Position numbers and translations under genes: made by a program. The notes beneath the pieces are model-generated. The model did not search any database and was not told the origin of the DNA. It was given only the letters and a program-made list of their open reading frames with translations. A DNA stretch of 64,000 bases from Edaphochlamys debaryana (Eukaryota > Chlorophyta > Chlorophyceae > Chlamydomonadales). Position 1 is the first letter of the stretch. Each line of letters opens with the position of its first letter. The stretch lies in NCBI GenBank assembly GCA_016858145.1, contig JAEHOE010000020.1, positions 186,001 through 250,000 on the forward strand. The letters run 5' to 3'. This document shows positions 1-11,300 of this stretch, one piece after another.

Positions 1-2797
1 GAGGGGGGGGGCGAGCGTTAGGAGGCACGCATGAAGCTACGGCACAGCGCCAGCAGCCAGCCACCCGCAGCCGCATTACCAAACGCTGCTTGGGCCCTTT
101 GCCATCACACAGCACCCACCATCCAGGCCCCCCTCCTTCCCTCCTGAACCCACCCCCCACGTGGACTACTCACCCCCTGGGCGCCCGGCTCGTCCTGGTA
201 GGAGGCGGGGGGGCAGAGCTCCGCGCGGCCCGTGGTGGTCGACACGTAGGAGCCGGGGGGCACGATGGTGCACTCCGTAGCGCCTGGAGGGGCGGGGCGG
301 GCAGAGGCGTGCAGCAGCCGTGGGTGAGACGGATGCGGGGACGGGCGCGGGCACGGCGGGGTGCTGGGGGCGGGGACGTGACATTGTAAAGGCGGTGATA
401 GGACCGATGGATGGAGTGAGATGGCACAGCCTCGAGACTCACCCTCGGGAGCCACGTGGCCGGCGGGGCAAGGCTTGCAGGCGTTGGGGGTGCCCGGCTT
501 GTCGGCATAGGTGTTGCGGGGGCACTGGGGGGGAAAAGGAGGGAGCAAGGGGTTTTTTGATGGGGCCATTGGCTGGGTACTGCAAGCGTGTCACGCTGAC
601 CCAAGGGCCAGAGGCAACGGGCGGTCGTACGGCAGGTGCGTGTGCTCGTGCCCGTACTCACCAGGCTGCAGTAGCCGCTGCCGTACGATCCTGCCGGGCA
701 CTGGCTGCACTCCGTGGCGCCCCCGCGGGACCAGTAGCCGCTGGGGCAGGGCGTGCAGGAGCCCAACGTGCCGGGCTGCGTCGAGAAGGTGTTGGACGGA
801 CACCTGGGGAGGTGAAGGAGCGCGGCGGGGTTACCGTACCGAAAAGGCTATGAGGCCCGCACAGGGTGGGATCGCGGTTCGCTCGCGCTGCAGGAGCCGT
901 GCCGCAACGCTCAGTACGGCATCACGCGGCACGGTACGGCAGAGTACGACAGGGACTCACTCGGAGCAGGAGCCGTAGCTAGTGATGTAGCTGCCGGCGG
1001 GGCAGGCGTCGCACTGCGCGGAGCCCTCGTCCGCCGTGGCGCCTTTGCGGGGACGGGCAGGTGGGGGTTGGGTGCTTGGGATGTGTGGCAAGCAAGGATG
1101 TGGGTCGGGGCCTCAGAGGCACTTGGCAACTGCTGACAGGGCTGGGATGTGGGTCGGGTTGTGAGCAGCACCGGGCTCCGGGCGGACAGTGAGGGGTCAA
1201 GGGTTCAGGTCTAGGGCGCACCTAGGGGGCAGGCCTTGCAGCCGACGCCTGAGTAGCCCGGCTTGTCGTTGTACGTGTTGCGTGGGCACTCCAGGCACTT
1301 GCCGTACCGGTATGAGTCCGTCTCGCTGTTGACGTACCAGCCCTGTGGGCGGGTGCGGCACAAGAGCCGTGAGTTCGATCCGTAGGACCCGATACAGGCG
1401 AGCCCGCCTCCAGGGGCACATAGCATGGCACCCCACTCTGCATCTCGGAAACCCGATAAATGCATGATTGTGTCCGTCTAGAGGGCCCAAACGCACGTCA
1501 GCGCACCCAGCTTGCTGCTCCTCTTCCAGCTCCTTGTTCCCTCCGCGCACCCCTTGCTTCGCCCGCCCGACCCAGATGGTCTTCCCTTGCCTGCCCCACC
1601 CACTCTCCCTGCCCCCGTCCCCAGCGACGCTCCACCCACCACAGGGCACAGCTCGCAGCTGGTGCTGCCGACCCCGCTGGTGCTGCCGAAGGGGCAGCGC
1701 CTGCACTCCGAGGAGCCCGGCTGGGTGCTGTACGTGCCTGTCGGGACACACGGCAGTACAGGGGGGCGGTCAAGAAGCTAGCGCAGATAACCGTAAGGTC
1801 AACCCCGAGACGGGCTTCTAGGGAGTGGAATGTCAAAATGAACTAAGCACCGGACCCCCTGGGCCCTGGCTAACTCATGCTGTGCAGGTCGTGCGCCCGT
1901 GCCGGGATGCCGGTCGCCACACGCACCCTCCGGGCAGGGCTCGCACACGAGAGGGTCGAAGCTGTACTCCCTGTACAGCCGGGATCCAGCGGGGCAGGGG
2001 TCGCAGGCCCTGGACCCGGGTTTGGAGCTGGTGCCGGCGGGGCAGGCCTGGGGGGGGGGAGAAGGGGGCAGGGTTGTGGGTTGTGTGCGGGGCACGGGGT
2101 CACTCGGTACCGCTCATTGTGGGGCGAGGAGGAGGGCGGAGGCTGGCAGCCTACACTAAGATCATAGGCTCACCTTGCAGGTCCGCGAGTTGGGGGCGTC
2201 ACTGTATGTGTTCTCTTTGCAATCCACGCAGTCACCTGAAGGGGGCAAGGGGTGGTCAACCAGGTAGGTTGAGGCCCTGCAAAGGCACGAGCCCATGAAC
2301 GACCCTTGTTCTGATGTGTTCCGATGTGCTTCTGGCTTACCGACGTAATCTTCTGAGGGGGCGTCAGACTCCGTCGCGGGGATGAAGCGACCAGCGGGGC
2401 AGGCGGCACAGGCGGACGCACCGAAGGGAGCGAACTGGCCCGCGGGGCAAGGCTTGCAAGCTCCGACGGTGCCGGGCGTGGGGTTGAAGGTGTTGCGACC
2501 GCAGGGCTTGCAGGTACCCGTGTTGTCGATGGTATAGCCGGCGGGGCACTGGGTGCAGGCCGAGGCGGCCTCGGGGGATGTGGAGCCGGTCGCGCAGGGC
2601 AGGCATGCCGACTGCGGGTCCAGGCCGGAGCGGTACGTGTTCTTGGCGCATGGTGCGCATGTCGTCTCTGAGCTCTTAAAGTAGCCCGCAGGACAGTCGA
2701 CCGCTGCGACCGCGCCCGCGAGGAGCGCGAGCATGCAAGCGTGCAACGCCGCTGTGGAGAGCACGCGCCCTTGAGGTCCGCGAGGTTGAGACCTCAT
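1..2797 (-). CDS. Secreted Cys-rich repeat protein, ephrin-receptor-like (GCC2/GCC3 type), 3' end outside window
   Basis: The start is ATG at 2797. It is followed by a signal peptide with hydrophobic core ACMLALLAGAVAA, then a mature start VDCPAGYF. Every later exon carries the repeat pattern C-x-x-C-(P/A)-A-G plus C-x-x-N-T-(Y/F)-x(4-6)-P-G, typical of Tyr-kin ephrin A/B receptor-like (GCC2/GCC3) repeats. These form small disulphide-bonded modules in extracellular proteins. Exon 1 spans 2341-2797 (donor GTAAGC). Further coding blocks lie near 2172-2235, 1890-2050, 1640-1740, 1225-1350, 960-1050, 665-800, 440-530 and 170-290, each ended by a GT donor on the minus strand. The 3' end lies left of base 1. 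No membrane anchor or catalytic domain is visible in the part present, so it may be secreted or the ectodomain of a membrane protein. The family call is firm. Exact exon edges after exon 2 are approximate, and ligand and function are unknown. Confidence 0.8.
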
Positions 2798-5368
2798 GGT
2801 TGTCACGCCGTGTGTATGGAGGGAAGGCAGAGCGCGATATCGCTGACGTTCAAGCGGAGTGCGTGGGCCAAAGCTATATGGTTTTGCAGCAAGCTTCTCT
2901 CTGTTTGACTACACAGCTGAAAAAGACGTGAGACAGCTGAAGCTTGGGAGTCGCCGGCGCGGCTTAAGTCGCGACCTGGGCGGCGCTCACTTCCACCTGC
3001 ATGAGAATCGTACGGCACGGGAAGTCGCGAAGGTGTAGCCCAGCTTGTCGGTTGGGCCTGGCCGCGACCTGGTCGAGAAAGCGAACTCACGCTGCCCCAT
3101 TACCAGCTGCCTGTGCATACTGACTGGGCCGGCATCCGCCTGCAACTCGTGCGGCACGCTGGGCGATCGCGGGGCCCTGCTTTCGGCCCCACCCCAGCCA
3201 GCCATGCCGCGACCGCCGAACATCCCCGCGGCCCGCGCGCCATGACACATGCGCCTGCCCCCCGGCTTCCAGCCGACACCCGTGCCGTGCGTAAATGATT
3301 TTGCCGGGGATGGTGGAAGAGGCCAAAGGGCTGTGGTGCCAAACAATCAGGGGGCCTCGGGGAGAGGTCTGAGTGCGGGCTGCTTCCAGAAGACCGCAAG
3401 CCCCGAACAGGAGCAGGGCCCACGCACCGACCGCGCCCTGCTCCCTCATTCAGTCTTGCAACGATGCAAGCCACGGTGGCCAAGCTGGCGGCCGTACCCT
3501 GCCGTGGACTGGGTACCTGGCGGGTACTGGCCGCAGCGGGCCGTGCCCCATCGCCCCGCTTTCACTAGCCCCTTACAAGCTCGTTGTTTCCCTTTTTACG
3601 CTCCATGGCACGCCTGTGGTAGCTGTGTACTTTACATATCACTGAAGGCGAATTCCCCCCCGGCCCCAACCTGACGCGCAATAGACCCTCCGACCCCCAC
3701 TTCCTCGGCCGCTTGCTTGTCCACCCACAACAAGGGCAGATCATGGGCCTTGAGACTTGACGATCTCAGGCAAGGTAACAATGTATGTGTCCGCTCAGCA
3801 TAATGAGTGCATGGCAAATACTCCGACTGAAAGAGCTTACGAAAGGTGGGCCCTGGTGCTGTGGTCACCCCGCCAAATTGAAACGTTGTTGCTCCTTCCT
3901 GCCTGACTGGACAAAGCCCAGCAGGGCTCGGTGGGAGACAAATCACATTAAGAGCAACACGCGCGAAAGAACCTTGTTCAGGTCACGTAATGTGGGAGCA
4001 CGCCATACTCACAGGCACAGGAAGACCGGAAAGAGTTAGTAATAGCACGACTGGAAAGTCAGGAATGGCACACGGCCGAGGGACGCGCACACAAGGCGCA
4101 CCCGGTGATTAATCCACCCCCATAGACAGTTCTGAAGCGGCAGATCGCAGTGTGAGGCTCGTTGAAGGTCTGAGCCGTTGTACGCGGTTAAGGGGTAGGG
4201 GCCACAACCCTCCGGTTATCAGAATGCAAAGACGTGCGAGGCGCGAGCCAGGTGCTTGTACGAAGAGTACGGGCAAAGACTCAATGTCAAAAGCTCAACT
4301 GCTGTCACGTTACGCGCACAAACGGCATTGAACTTTAGGCAGATAAACACCTGCTGGATTGCTGGGCACGCCAACACCCACACGGAAAGCGCGCAGCAGC
4401 ACAGCATAGGCGTGACACCGCACAGAAGCATTGCATAGCACAGCATGGCACGGAGCCTCAAAGCGCTTCAAATAATCCTCGAACGATTCTCAGTTGCAAT
4501 CTCCCCTGCCCGTGCGGCATCACAGATCCGCCTCAGCTCACAAGCGATTGGCCCCAGACAAGCGCTCCTGCGATTGGCCCCAGACACACAGTGCTTCCAA
4601 ACAACCTGACACCTCCTCCATCCCCCCGTGCCCTGGCCGGTCACCTAGGGCCCAGGCATGTGACCCTGGCCCTGCCCGCTGATGCTGAGGAATCTGCATG
4701 GAATAGCCATGGACCAGAATAGAACTGCCCCGTCGCGGCATGCAGGCTCTCGACGGATGCAGCACTTGCATGAAGGGATGCATGACAAAGGCAGGACCAA
4801 TAAAGGAGACCACGACGATAGGCAGATCTCGATACCATCCGAAGTTTAGTTCTCGACTGGCCCGGCCATTCGCGCCCAGCGCTCCGTGTTGGCAGCAGCA
4901 GCGCATGACGCTTCGGCACGGGCCCCAACACACGGTAGCTCCATCCACGCACAATTCGCTCACTCCTCTGCCGCCGACCGCGACACCCAGCACTCACTCA
5001 GCCAGCTTTGCCAGCAATGAAGGCCCTTGCTAGACGAAAGACTGCTTCCAACAGATGTGCGGACGAAGGTCCGTCGTCGCTCTCGAGCAAACGGCCCGGG
5101 CGGGTCGTGAGCATGCGCATGCGCTTGCACCCGAGGGGAGAGTCCCCGGCCTGAATTACGCAAGCTAAGCAGCCTAAAGAGGCATGCGTCCCAAAAGACG
5201 CAAAATAAGCAAGCCTTGACAGGTAGGGGTCACGTTGCCCCAGCCCACAGACCCCATCCCACCCCATCCCAACCCCACAGGTGTTCCCGACTCTCTCTCA
5301 TCTCATCTCCTAAGCGGTTGACCAACGCCGCCTGGGCGTTGGCGGTTAGCCGTTGGCGGTTGGCGCCG
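2798..5368. other. Intergenic region between two minus-strand genes; no gene recognised
   Basis: It holds the upstream region of the Cys-rich gene and the downstream region of the giant ankyrin gene. Base composition is lower in G runs than the neighbouring introns. A 17-base unit containing ATTGG (reverse CCAAT) occurs twice at about 4543-4586. No open frame has convincing splice sites or a recognisable domain. A minus-strand frame at 3087-3449 starts with a signal-peptide-like stretch but has no other support. Confidence 0.5.
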
Positions 5369-8300
5369 TTACATGTCGTCGATGTTGAGCATGGACAGGA
5401 TGGACACGAAGACCTCTGCCACGGCGTCCAGTGCCTCCATGAGCGAGCTCATGTCCACGGACAGGGCCAGCTCCAGACCCGCCTTCGGGGGGGAGAAAGG
5501 GGAAGCGGGGGGGGGAGGGAGCGTGTCAGTGTGTTTTGCCGACGCGTCGGAGAGGGGATAACACAGCGAGCTCATGTCCACGGACAGGGCCAGCTCCAGA
5601 CCCGCCTTCGGGGGGGCAGAAGGGGGAAGCGGGGGGGGGGTGAGGAGGGGAGCGTGTCAGTGTGTTTTCCCAAGCTACGCGCCAGGAAGCCTCGTCCCAC
5701 CAGGCCAGCGCAGACCCATCCCGCCGGATAACGTACGACGCCAAGCGCGCCCCGACGACCCAGGGCTCACCCCGTACGCGTCGCATGCGGCGCCGAGGTC
5801 GGCCGAGAGGGCCTCGCCCACGGCATCCAGGGAGGTGTCGAGCGCTGTGTTGATGGCGTCAATGGCGGCATCGGGCGCCGCCGCGGGGTTGTCCAGCAGC
5901 GTCTGCACGGCCTCGGCAACCAGGGCCTTGGGCTGGGGGGGAGGGGGGGCGGGAGAAAGGGCGTGTGTGTGTTTTGCCGACGTGTGTGTGTGTGCGCGGC
6001 TGAGGGGTGAGCAGAGGAGGCGCGGTTGCGCGAGGGGGGTTGAGAACCAGCACCACCAACCGACAACCGACCGCCGCCCCACTCACGTCCACGCCCAGGG
6101 GCGCCAGCACCGCCTGCGCCTCCCGCAGCGCGGGCGTTACGCGGGCCATGGCGGCGTCCTCCACGAACTCCCGAACCGGCAGCTCCAGGCTGGGGGGTCA
6201 AGAAGAGCGATTGGGGCAGGGGAAAACAGGGGTTGAGGTGAGCTGCAGCTCAAGGGTTGTGTACCAGTCGGCGCGCAGTCGGTACCGGTCTAAGTGCTAG
6301 AAATGTTTAGCTTGGAATGTTTAGCTTGAACTTCCCATTGAGCTGGACCCCCGGCCCCGCACTCACATGTCGCCGCTCTCCACTGCCGCCACGGCGGCCT
6401 GAGCCGTCTCCACCGCCTCCATTGCCTTGGTGTCGTCGAGCGCCCCCTCGATGGTTCCGTCCGCCGAGTCCGGCAGCACCATCACCGCCACCACCACCCC
6501 CACGGTCACCAGCGTGCAGGCCCCGATGGCGGCCGACATGTCCCGACCCGCCGACTCGTACTTGGCCAGAACGCGCTCCATGAATTGGTCGGCGCCCTGT
6601 GGATCCAGAACGAGTACGACAGTTGCAGCGCGTGTGATGTACGGCAGTGCGACTGAGGCGTGTGTACGGCATCGCGGATGGTGAGGTGCGCGAGTCAGGC
6701 TGGCTGGTGGGCAGGTGGGGACCGTGTGAATGCTGTTGAATGCATGTGTTGCCCTCCCCAGGGAGACGGATGGCTCCCGCGCCCCCCCCACACACCTGCT
6801 GCATCTCCGTCCTCACTGCCGCGGGCAGGCGGGTGCCGAGCTTGGTCTCCAGCACCTCCCACAGAGCGTCGGGGTCACGCTGGGGGGGAAGGGAGGGAGG
6901 GAGGGGGTTAAGGGTGGAGGGGATTGATGGAGCGAGGGGGAAGGTTTGAAGCCGGGCGATGTGGGGAAGGCATGCATGACACTTGTAGCAGTTAGCCAAC
7001 CCACGCAGCACCCAACACGTCTGCCCCCCCCTCACCAGCTCCACGAATGCCGCTGCCAGGTCCCTAGCCATGTCCTCGGGGGAGGGGACCTCAGTGGGTG
7101 CGGCCTCGCGGACCAGCTGAGGGGCGGACGGAGGTGTGGGGAAGGGAGAGGCATATGTCAGGCCTATGACATGTCGACTCCGCAGCACCTCGAGTGGCAA
7201 GGTCTGTCGTTCAAAAGGGCCGCTTTGCAGAGCATTGCACAGCGCCCCCCCCCCCCTTCCCTCCGATCCACCCCCCCTCACCCTCTGCAGGGTCTCGACC
7301 ATGGCAGCCGCTGCGGGGCCGATCTCGGCATCCACCGTGGCCTGGGGGGACGACATGGGAGGCGTTTAGGGGTTAACGTTCTGCCCACAACCCGCTGGCA
7401 CCCCATTCGTGACTGGCCCCAGTCCCTCGGGGTCCTGCACTCTCATCACCCCTGTCAGGTCCTTTAACCCCTACGGCACCCACCACGGAGGACTCGGGGT
7501 CCTGGACGCCCTCCTCCTGGCCGGCACCCGCCGAGTCGCCCGCAGCGCCCCCTGCGGCCCCAGCCTCGGGCTCCGCGGCCGCAGCTCCACCCTGGGGTGG
7601 GGTGGGGTGGGGTGGGGTGGATGGAGAGAGTCGGCGGTGGTGGAGACTGCTCATGTGAGCCAAGGGTATGTAGGCTCGGCAGAAACTACCAGGAAGCCGG
7701 CCCAGTCGGTGGCTGAAGAGGAGTAGCGGATGTGCTTCGCCCTGCCGTGTCACGAAACACACACGCACTCTTTCCCTCGTCTTTCCCCCTCCTACAACCC
7801 CCGCCCCCCACCTCCTCGTCTTCGTCGATGTCCATGGTCAGGGCCTGGGTGAGGGCCGAGCGCAGGGCGGGGGGCAGGTCCGCCCCCAGCTGCCCCTCCA
7901 TCAGGGACAGGACCTCCTCGGGGGACTGGGGGGGCGGGGGGAAGGGAGGAAGGGGGAAAGCGTGTGTGTTTTGCGGCGTGCTTTCGGCGTTGGCAGCCTA
8001 GGCCCTCCAGTAACCGTGCGATTGTCCCCCTCACGACCCCCACCTAAACCCCCTTTTTAACTGCCCTCCCCGCCCGCCCCCCCCCCTCACCTTGTCCATG
8101 GGTCTCTCGCCCAGCCCCTTGGCGAACTCGAGTGGGTCGGCGATGCGCGGCACCAGCCCCCGCGCTGCCGCCCCCCGCAGCCGGGACATGAGCACCCTGG
8201 GGCGAAGGCCGGAGCCGACCTTGGCGGTGGCGGCCTCCCACCTGACAGGGGGGGCAGGGGGGGCACGGTTAAGAGCTGCCGTACACATGAACCCAGACAT

Positions 8301-11300
8301 CTTGCCACCCTGTACCCCCTTAGCCCCCCAAGATCCTTCCACCCGCCCTTACATGGGGTTCTCCAGCGCTGCCACGAAGATGGGTCCCTCATTGAAGCGG
8401 GAGGGCTGGGACAGGTCAGACAGAAACTGGGGGGGGGGGGGGTAGGGAAGGGGAGGGAGGTGAGAGGATGGAGAAAGATCGGGTTGGCAACATAGAGGCT
8501 GAGGCCTGACTGTCGCGAGGACGAAGGCCGTTGCGTGCACCCTCGTGGTCTGTCTTCGTGTCCCCCGAGCCACACGCACCCTGGACACAGCCCCCTGGCG
8601 AGCGGTGGCTGTCTCGCGCAGCTGCCTGTGAAGAGGAGTTAAAAATGTAACGATGGGAAGGAGGGAAGGCTCGATCGGAGTAATTTACTGGGGTGTCTGC
8701 AACGCATGTGCAGATGAGCAGGTGTACTGACGACTACCCAGACCTGTCGAGGACCGCCCAGGGCACCCAGGACCAGCCGAGGCCCCACTCAGGACCAACG
8801 GAGGTCCCACCCAGGCCCACCCCAGGCCCGACCCACTCGTTGATGAATGCGTCCGCCGCCGCCTTGGCCCGCGCCGCGCTCTCCTTCTGCAGCCGCTCGC
8901 TCAGGGTCCGGGCCCTGGACACCATCACACTGCCGTACGCACGCAGTACGGCCATGGCGATGTCTGGGGGGGGAGGAAGGGGTCAAGCTCGATAAACAAT
9001 CATGGCTTGACAGCAAGGATGTGCAGGCCCCGCTGGATACGCATGCAGGGATACACACATGCGCACGTACCCGCGCTCTTGAGGTCCGCGATGGTGGGCT
9101 TCTGCTCGTCGATCTCGCGCGGCATGATCTCTGCGGATCAAGATTGGACAAGATGTAAAATAAAGATGCGCGGGCAGTGAACACTTGCAATTCGAAAGCA
9201 AAGCAGAAATTGCCCTTGTTGCTCTCCCCGTCGCCCAACCCACGCTACCAAACACGCCGAACTTGTCGCAACTCCCAACCACCGCCAACCGCCCAAGCTG
9301 ACTCACTCGGCCACTCCCACTTGATCTCGTCCGGCTTTGAGGGGTCCGCCATCTGCTCCCAGGGGTTGGGGCGCTTGGGCGGGGGCAGCACGGGCTTGGG
9401 CTTCTGGGCCGTGGGGTCGTACTTGAGGAACCTGGGGGTGGATGGGGGGAAGGGATAGGTTTGAGTCAAAAGTCAGGCCAGCTTCAGATGAAGGCACACA
9501 TAGCATACATCGATGCATACGCAGTTCACTTACCTCTTGACGATGAACGCGATGATTGCGTCCTCGGTCTTAGGCATGGTCAGCACACCGTCCAGCTCGG
9601 GCGAGTCCTGGGCCGGGGGGGCGTTCTTGAGCCACTCGGGCAGCAGCGACAGCGCGACGGCGTTCCTGGGGGGGGGGGGGGGTCGGGAAGGGCGGGTCGC
9701 AGAGGCGAGAAGAGATGCAGATGAGTTGCGGGTTGTGAGGGGGGAACAGCTGGGTCGCTTAGCTGCGCAGCTGCAAAAGCTAGAGGAGCTGCAACCGAAG
9801 ATTCCTTCCCGGGTCCGGCGCTGCAACTGAGCTTGCCCTCCCGTATCCCATATGCCCCATATGCCCCAGGCCAGCAGAGTGCAGGCCCGGGAGCCAGGTG
9901 CGGTACACCCATACCGTACGACCTCGGGCGCACCTGTCGGGCACCCGGGGCACCTCCCCCAGGTTGTACTTGAGCGCCCACATCTCCTTATCGCGGGCGG
10001 CGTTGTACTGGTTGACCTTGGCCTGGGCGCTCTCCACCTGGGGGTTTAGGGGGTGAGGGGTAGGATAGGGGTAGGATAGGTGCCCGATGGCGGCCGGGGC
10101 AGGGTCCGGGACTAAGGACGGCTAGGCCAGGCATGCTACCCTGCCCACCCACCTCCTCCCTCGCCCACCCCCCCTACCTGTGAGTCCACGTAGGCTTTGA
10201 ACCAGGCCGTGAGGGCCTCTCCTGCCCGGTCCTTAGTCATGCCGGCGGACGCAATGCCCTCCTTTAAGGGGGAGGGGGGGTGGGGGGACGAGTGTCGAGG
10301 AGTGAGCACGGGAGGCGTAGGCGTTGGGCGGCGGGCCTCAGCGAGGGCATGCAACCGCTGAGGCCTGAACGCTGAGCGATCCTTGGCTCTCTACGGCGTC
10401 CTCCAACTAACAAATCAACCGCTCACCTCGAGGACCGGCTTGAGGTACGAAGGCATCAGGCCCTGACAGGGGGAGGGGAGATGGGGGGAAAGGGAGCAAC
10501 GGTAACACAAAGTGAGCGCGTGTGCGGGAGCGGTGCTGCAGTGTGCGGCCGTGCACGGGGTCAGTCATACAGCCGCGTGCATGCATGGGCGGCCCATGGT
10601 GGATGGCCCACCCACCTCACACTCCTGCTGCCACAGACCCCACTCCAGGCACACCCCAGACCCCACTCCAGGCACACCCCAGACCCCACTCCAGGCACAC
10701 ACCCCGGACCCACCGCGGTGCCGTTGTTGAGCACCGAGTTGTTCACAGACGCCATGAACTTCTGCGGGGGCGTAGAGCAAGAGCAGGGGTAGAGCAATAG
10801 GGGTAAAGCAATAGGGTAAAGCAATAGGGGTAAAGCAATAGGGTAAAGCAATAGGGGTAAAGCAATAGGGTAAAGCAATAGGGGTAAAGCAATAGGGGTA
10901 AAGCAATAGGGGTAAAGCAATAGGGTAAAGCAATAGGGTAAAGCAATAGGGGTAAAGCAATAGGGTAAAGCAATAGGGGTAAAGCAATAGGGGTAAAGCA
11001 ATAGGGTAAAGCAATAGGGGTAAAGCATTAGGGTAAAGCAGCGGGGCGTGTGAGGCAGTCGCACATGCCGCACCGCACGCAAGCCCTGTACATGCCGTAC
11101 AGTACGGGCCGTACCTTGCAGAGCTTGTCGTACTCCTTGGCACTGTCGGCCAGGTCCATGCGCCTGCGGGCGGGCGGGGGGCGGGGGTCAGCGGCCACGC
11201 AACCTTCGTGCAAAACCCAGCTTCATTCCCTTTGCATCCTTTCCCTTTCGCCCCCAACTAACGCCTCCTTTCCCTAATGTCAAGTGCTCACATGTATCCG

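Noticed and set aside
3087..3449. Minus-strand frame beginning with a signal-peptide-like stretch (AWALLLFGACGLLEAA)
   Set aside because: No Cys-rich repeats or other domain follow, no donor was convincing, and the adjacent Cys-rich gene has its own start. Chance hydrophobicity is likely in GC-rich DNA.
10561..11257. Frames of Leu-Tyr-Pro-Ile-Ala repeats
   Set aside because: They are a product of the 13/14-base intronic minisatellite and overlap real ankyrin-gene exons on the same strand.
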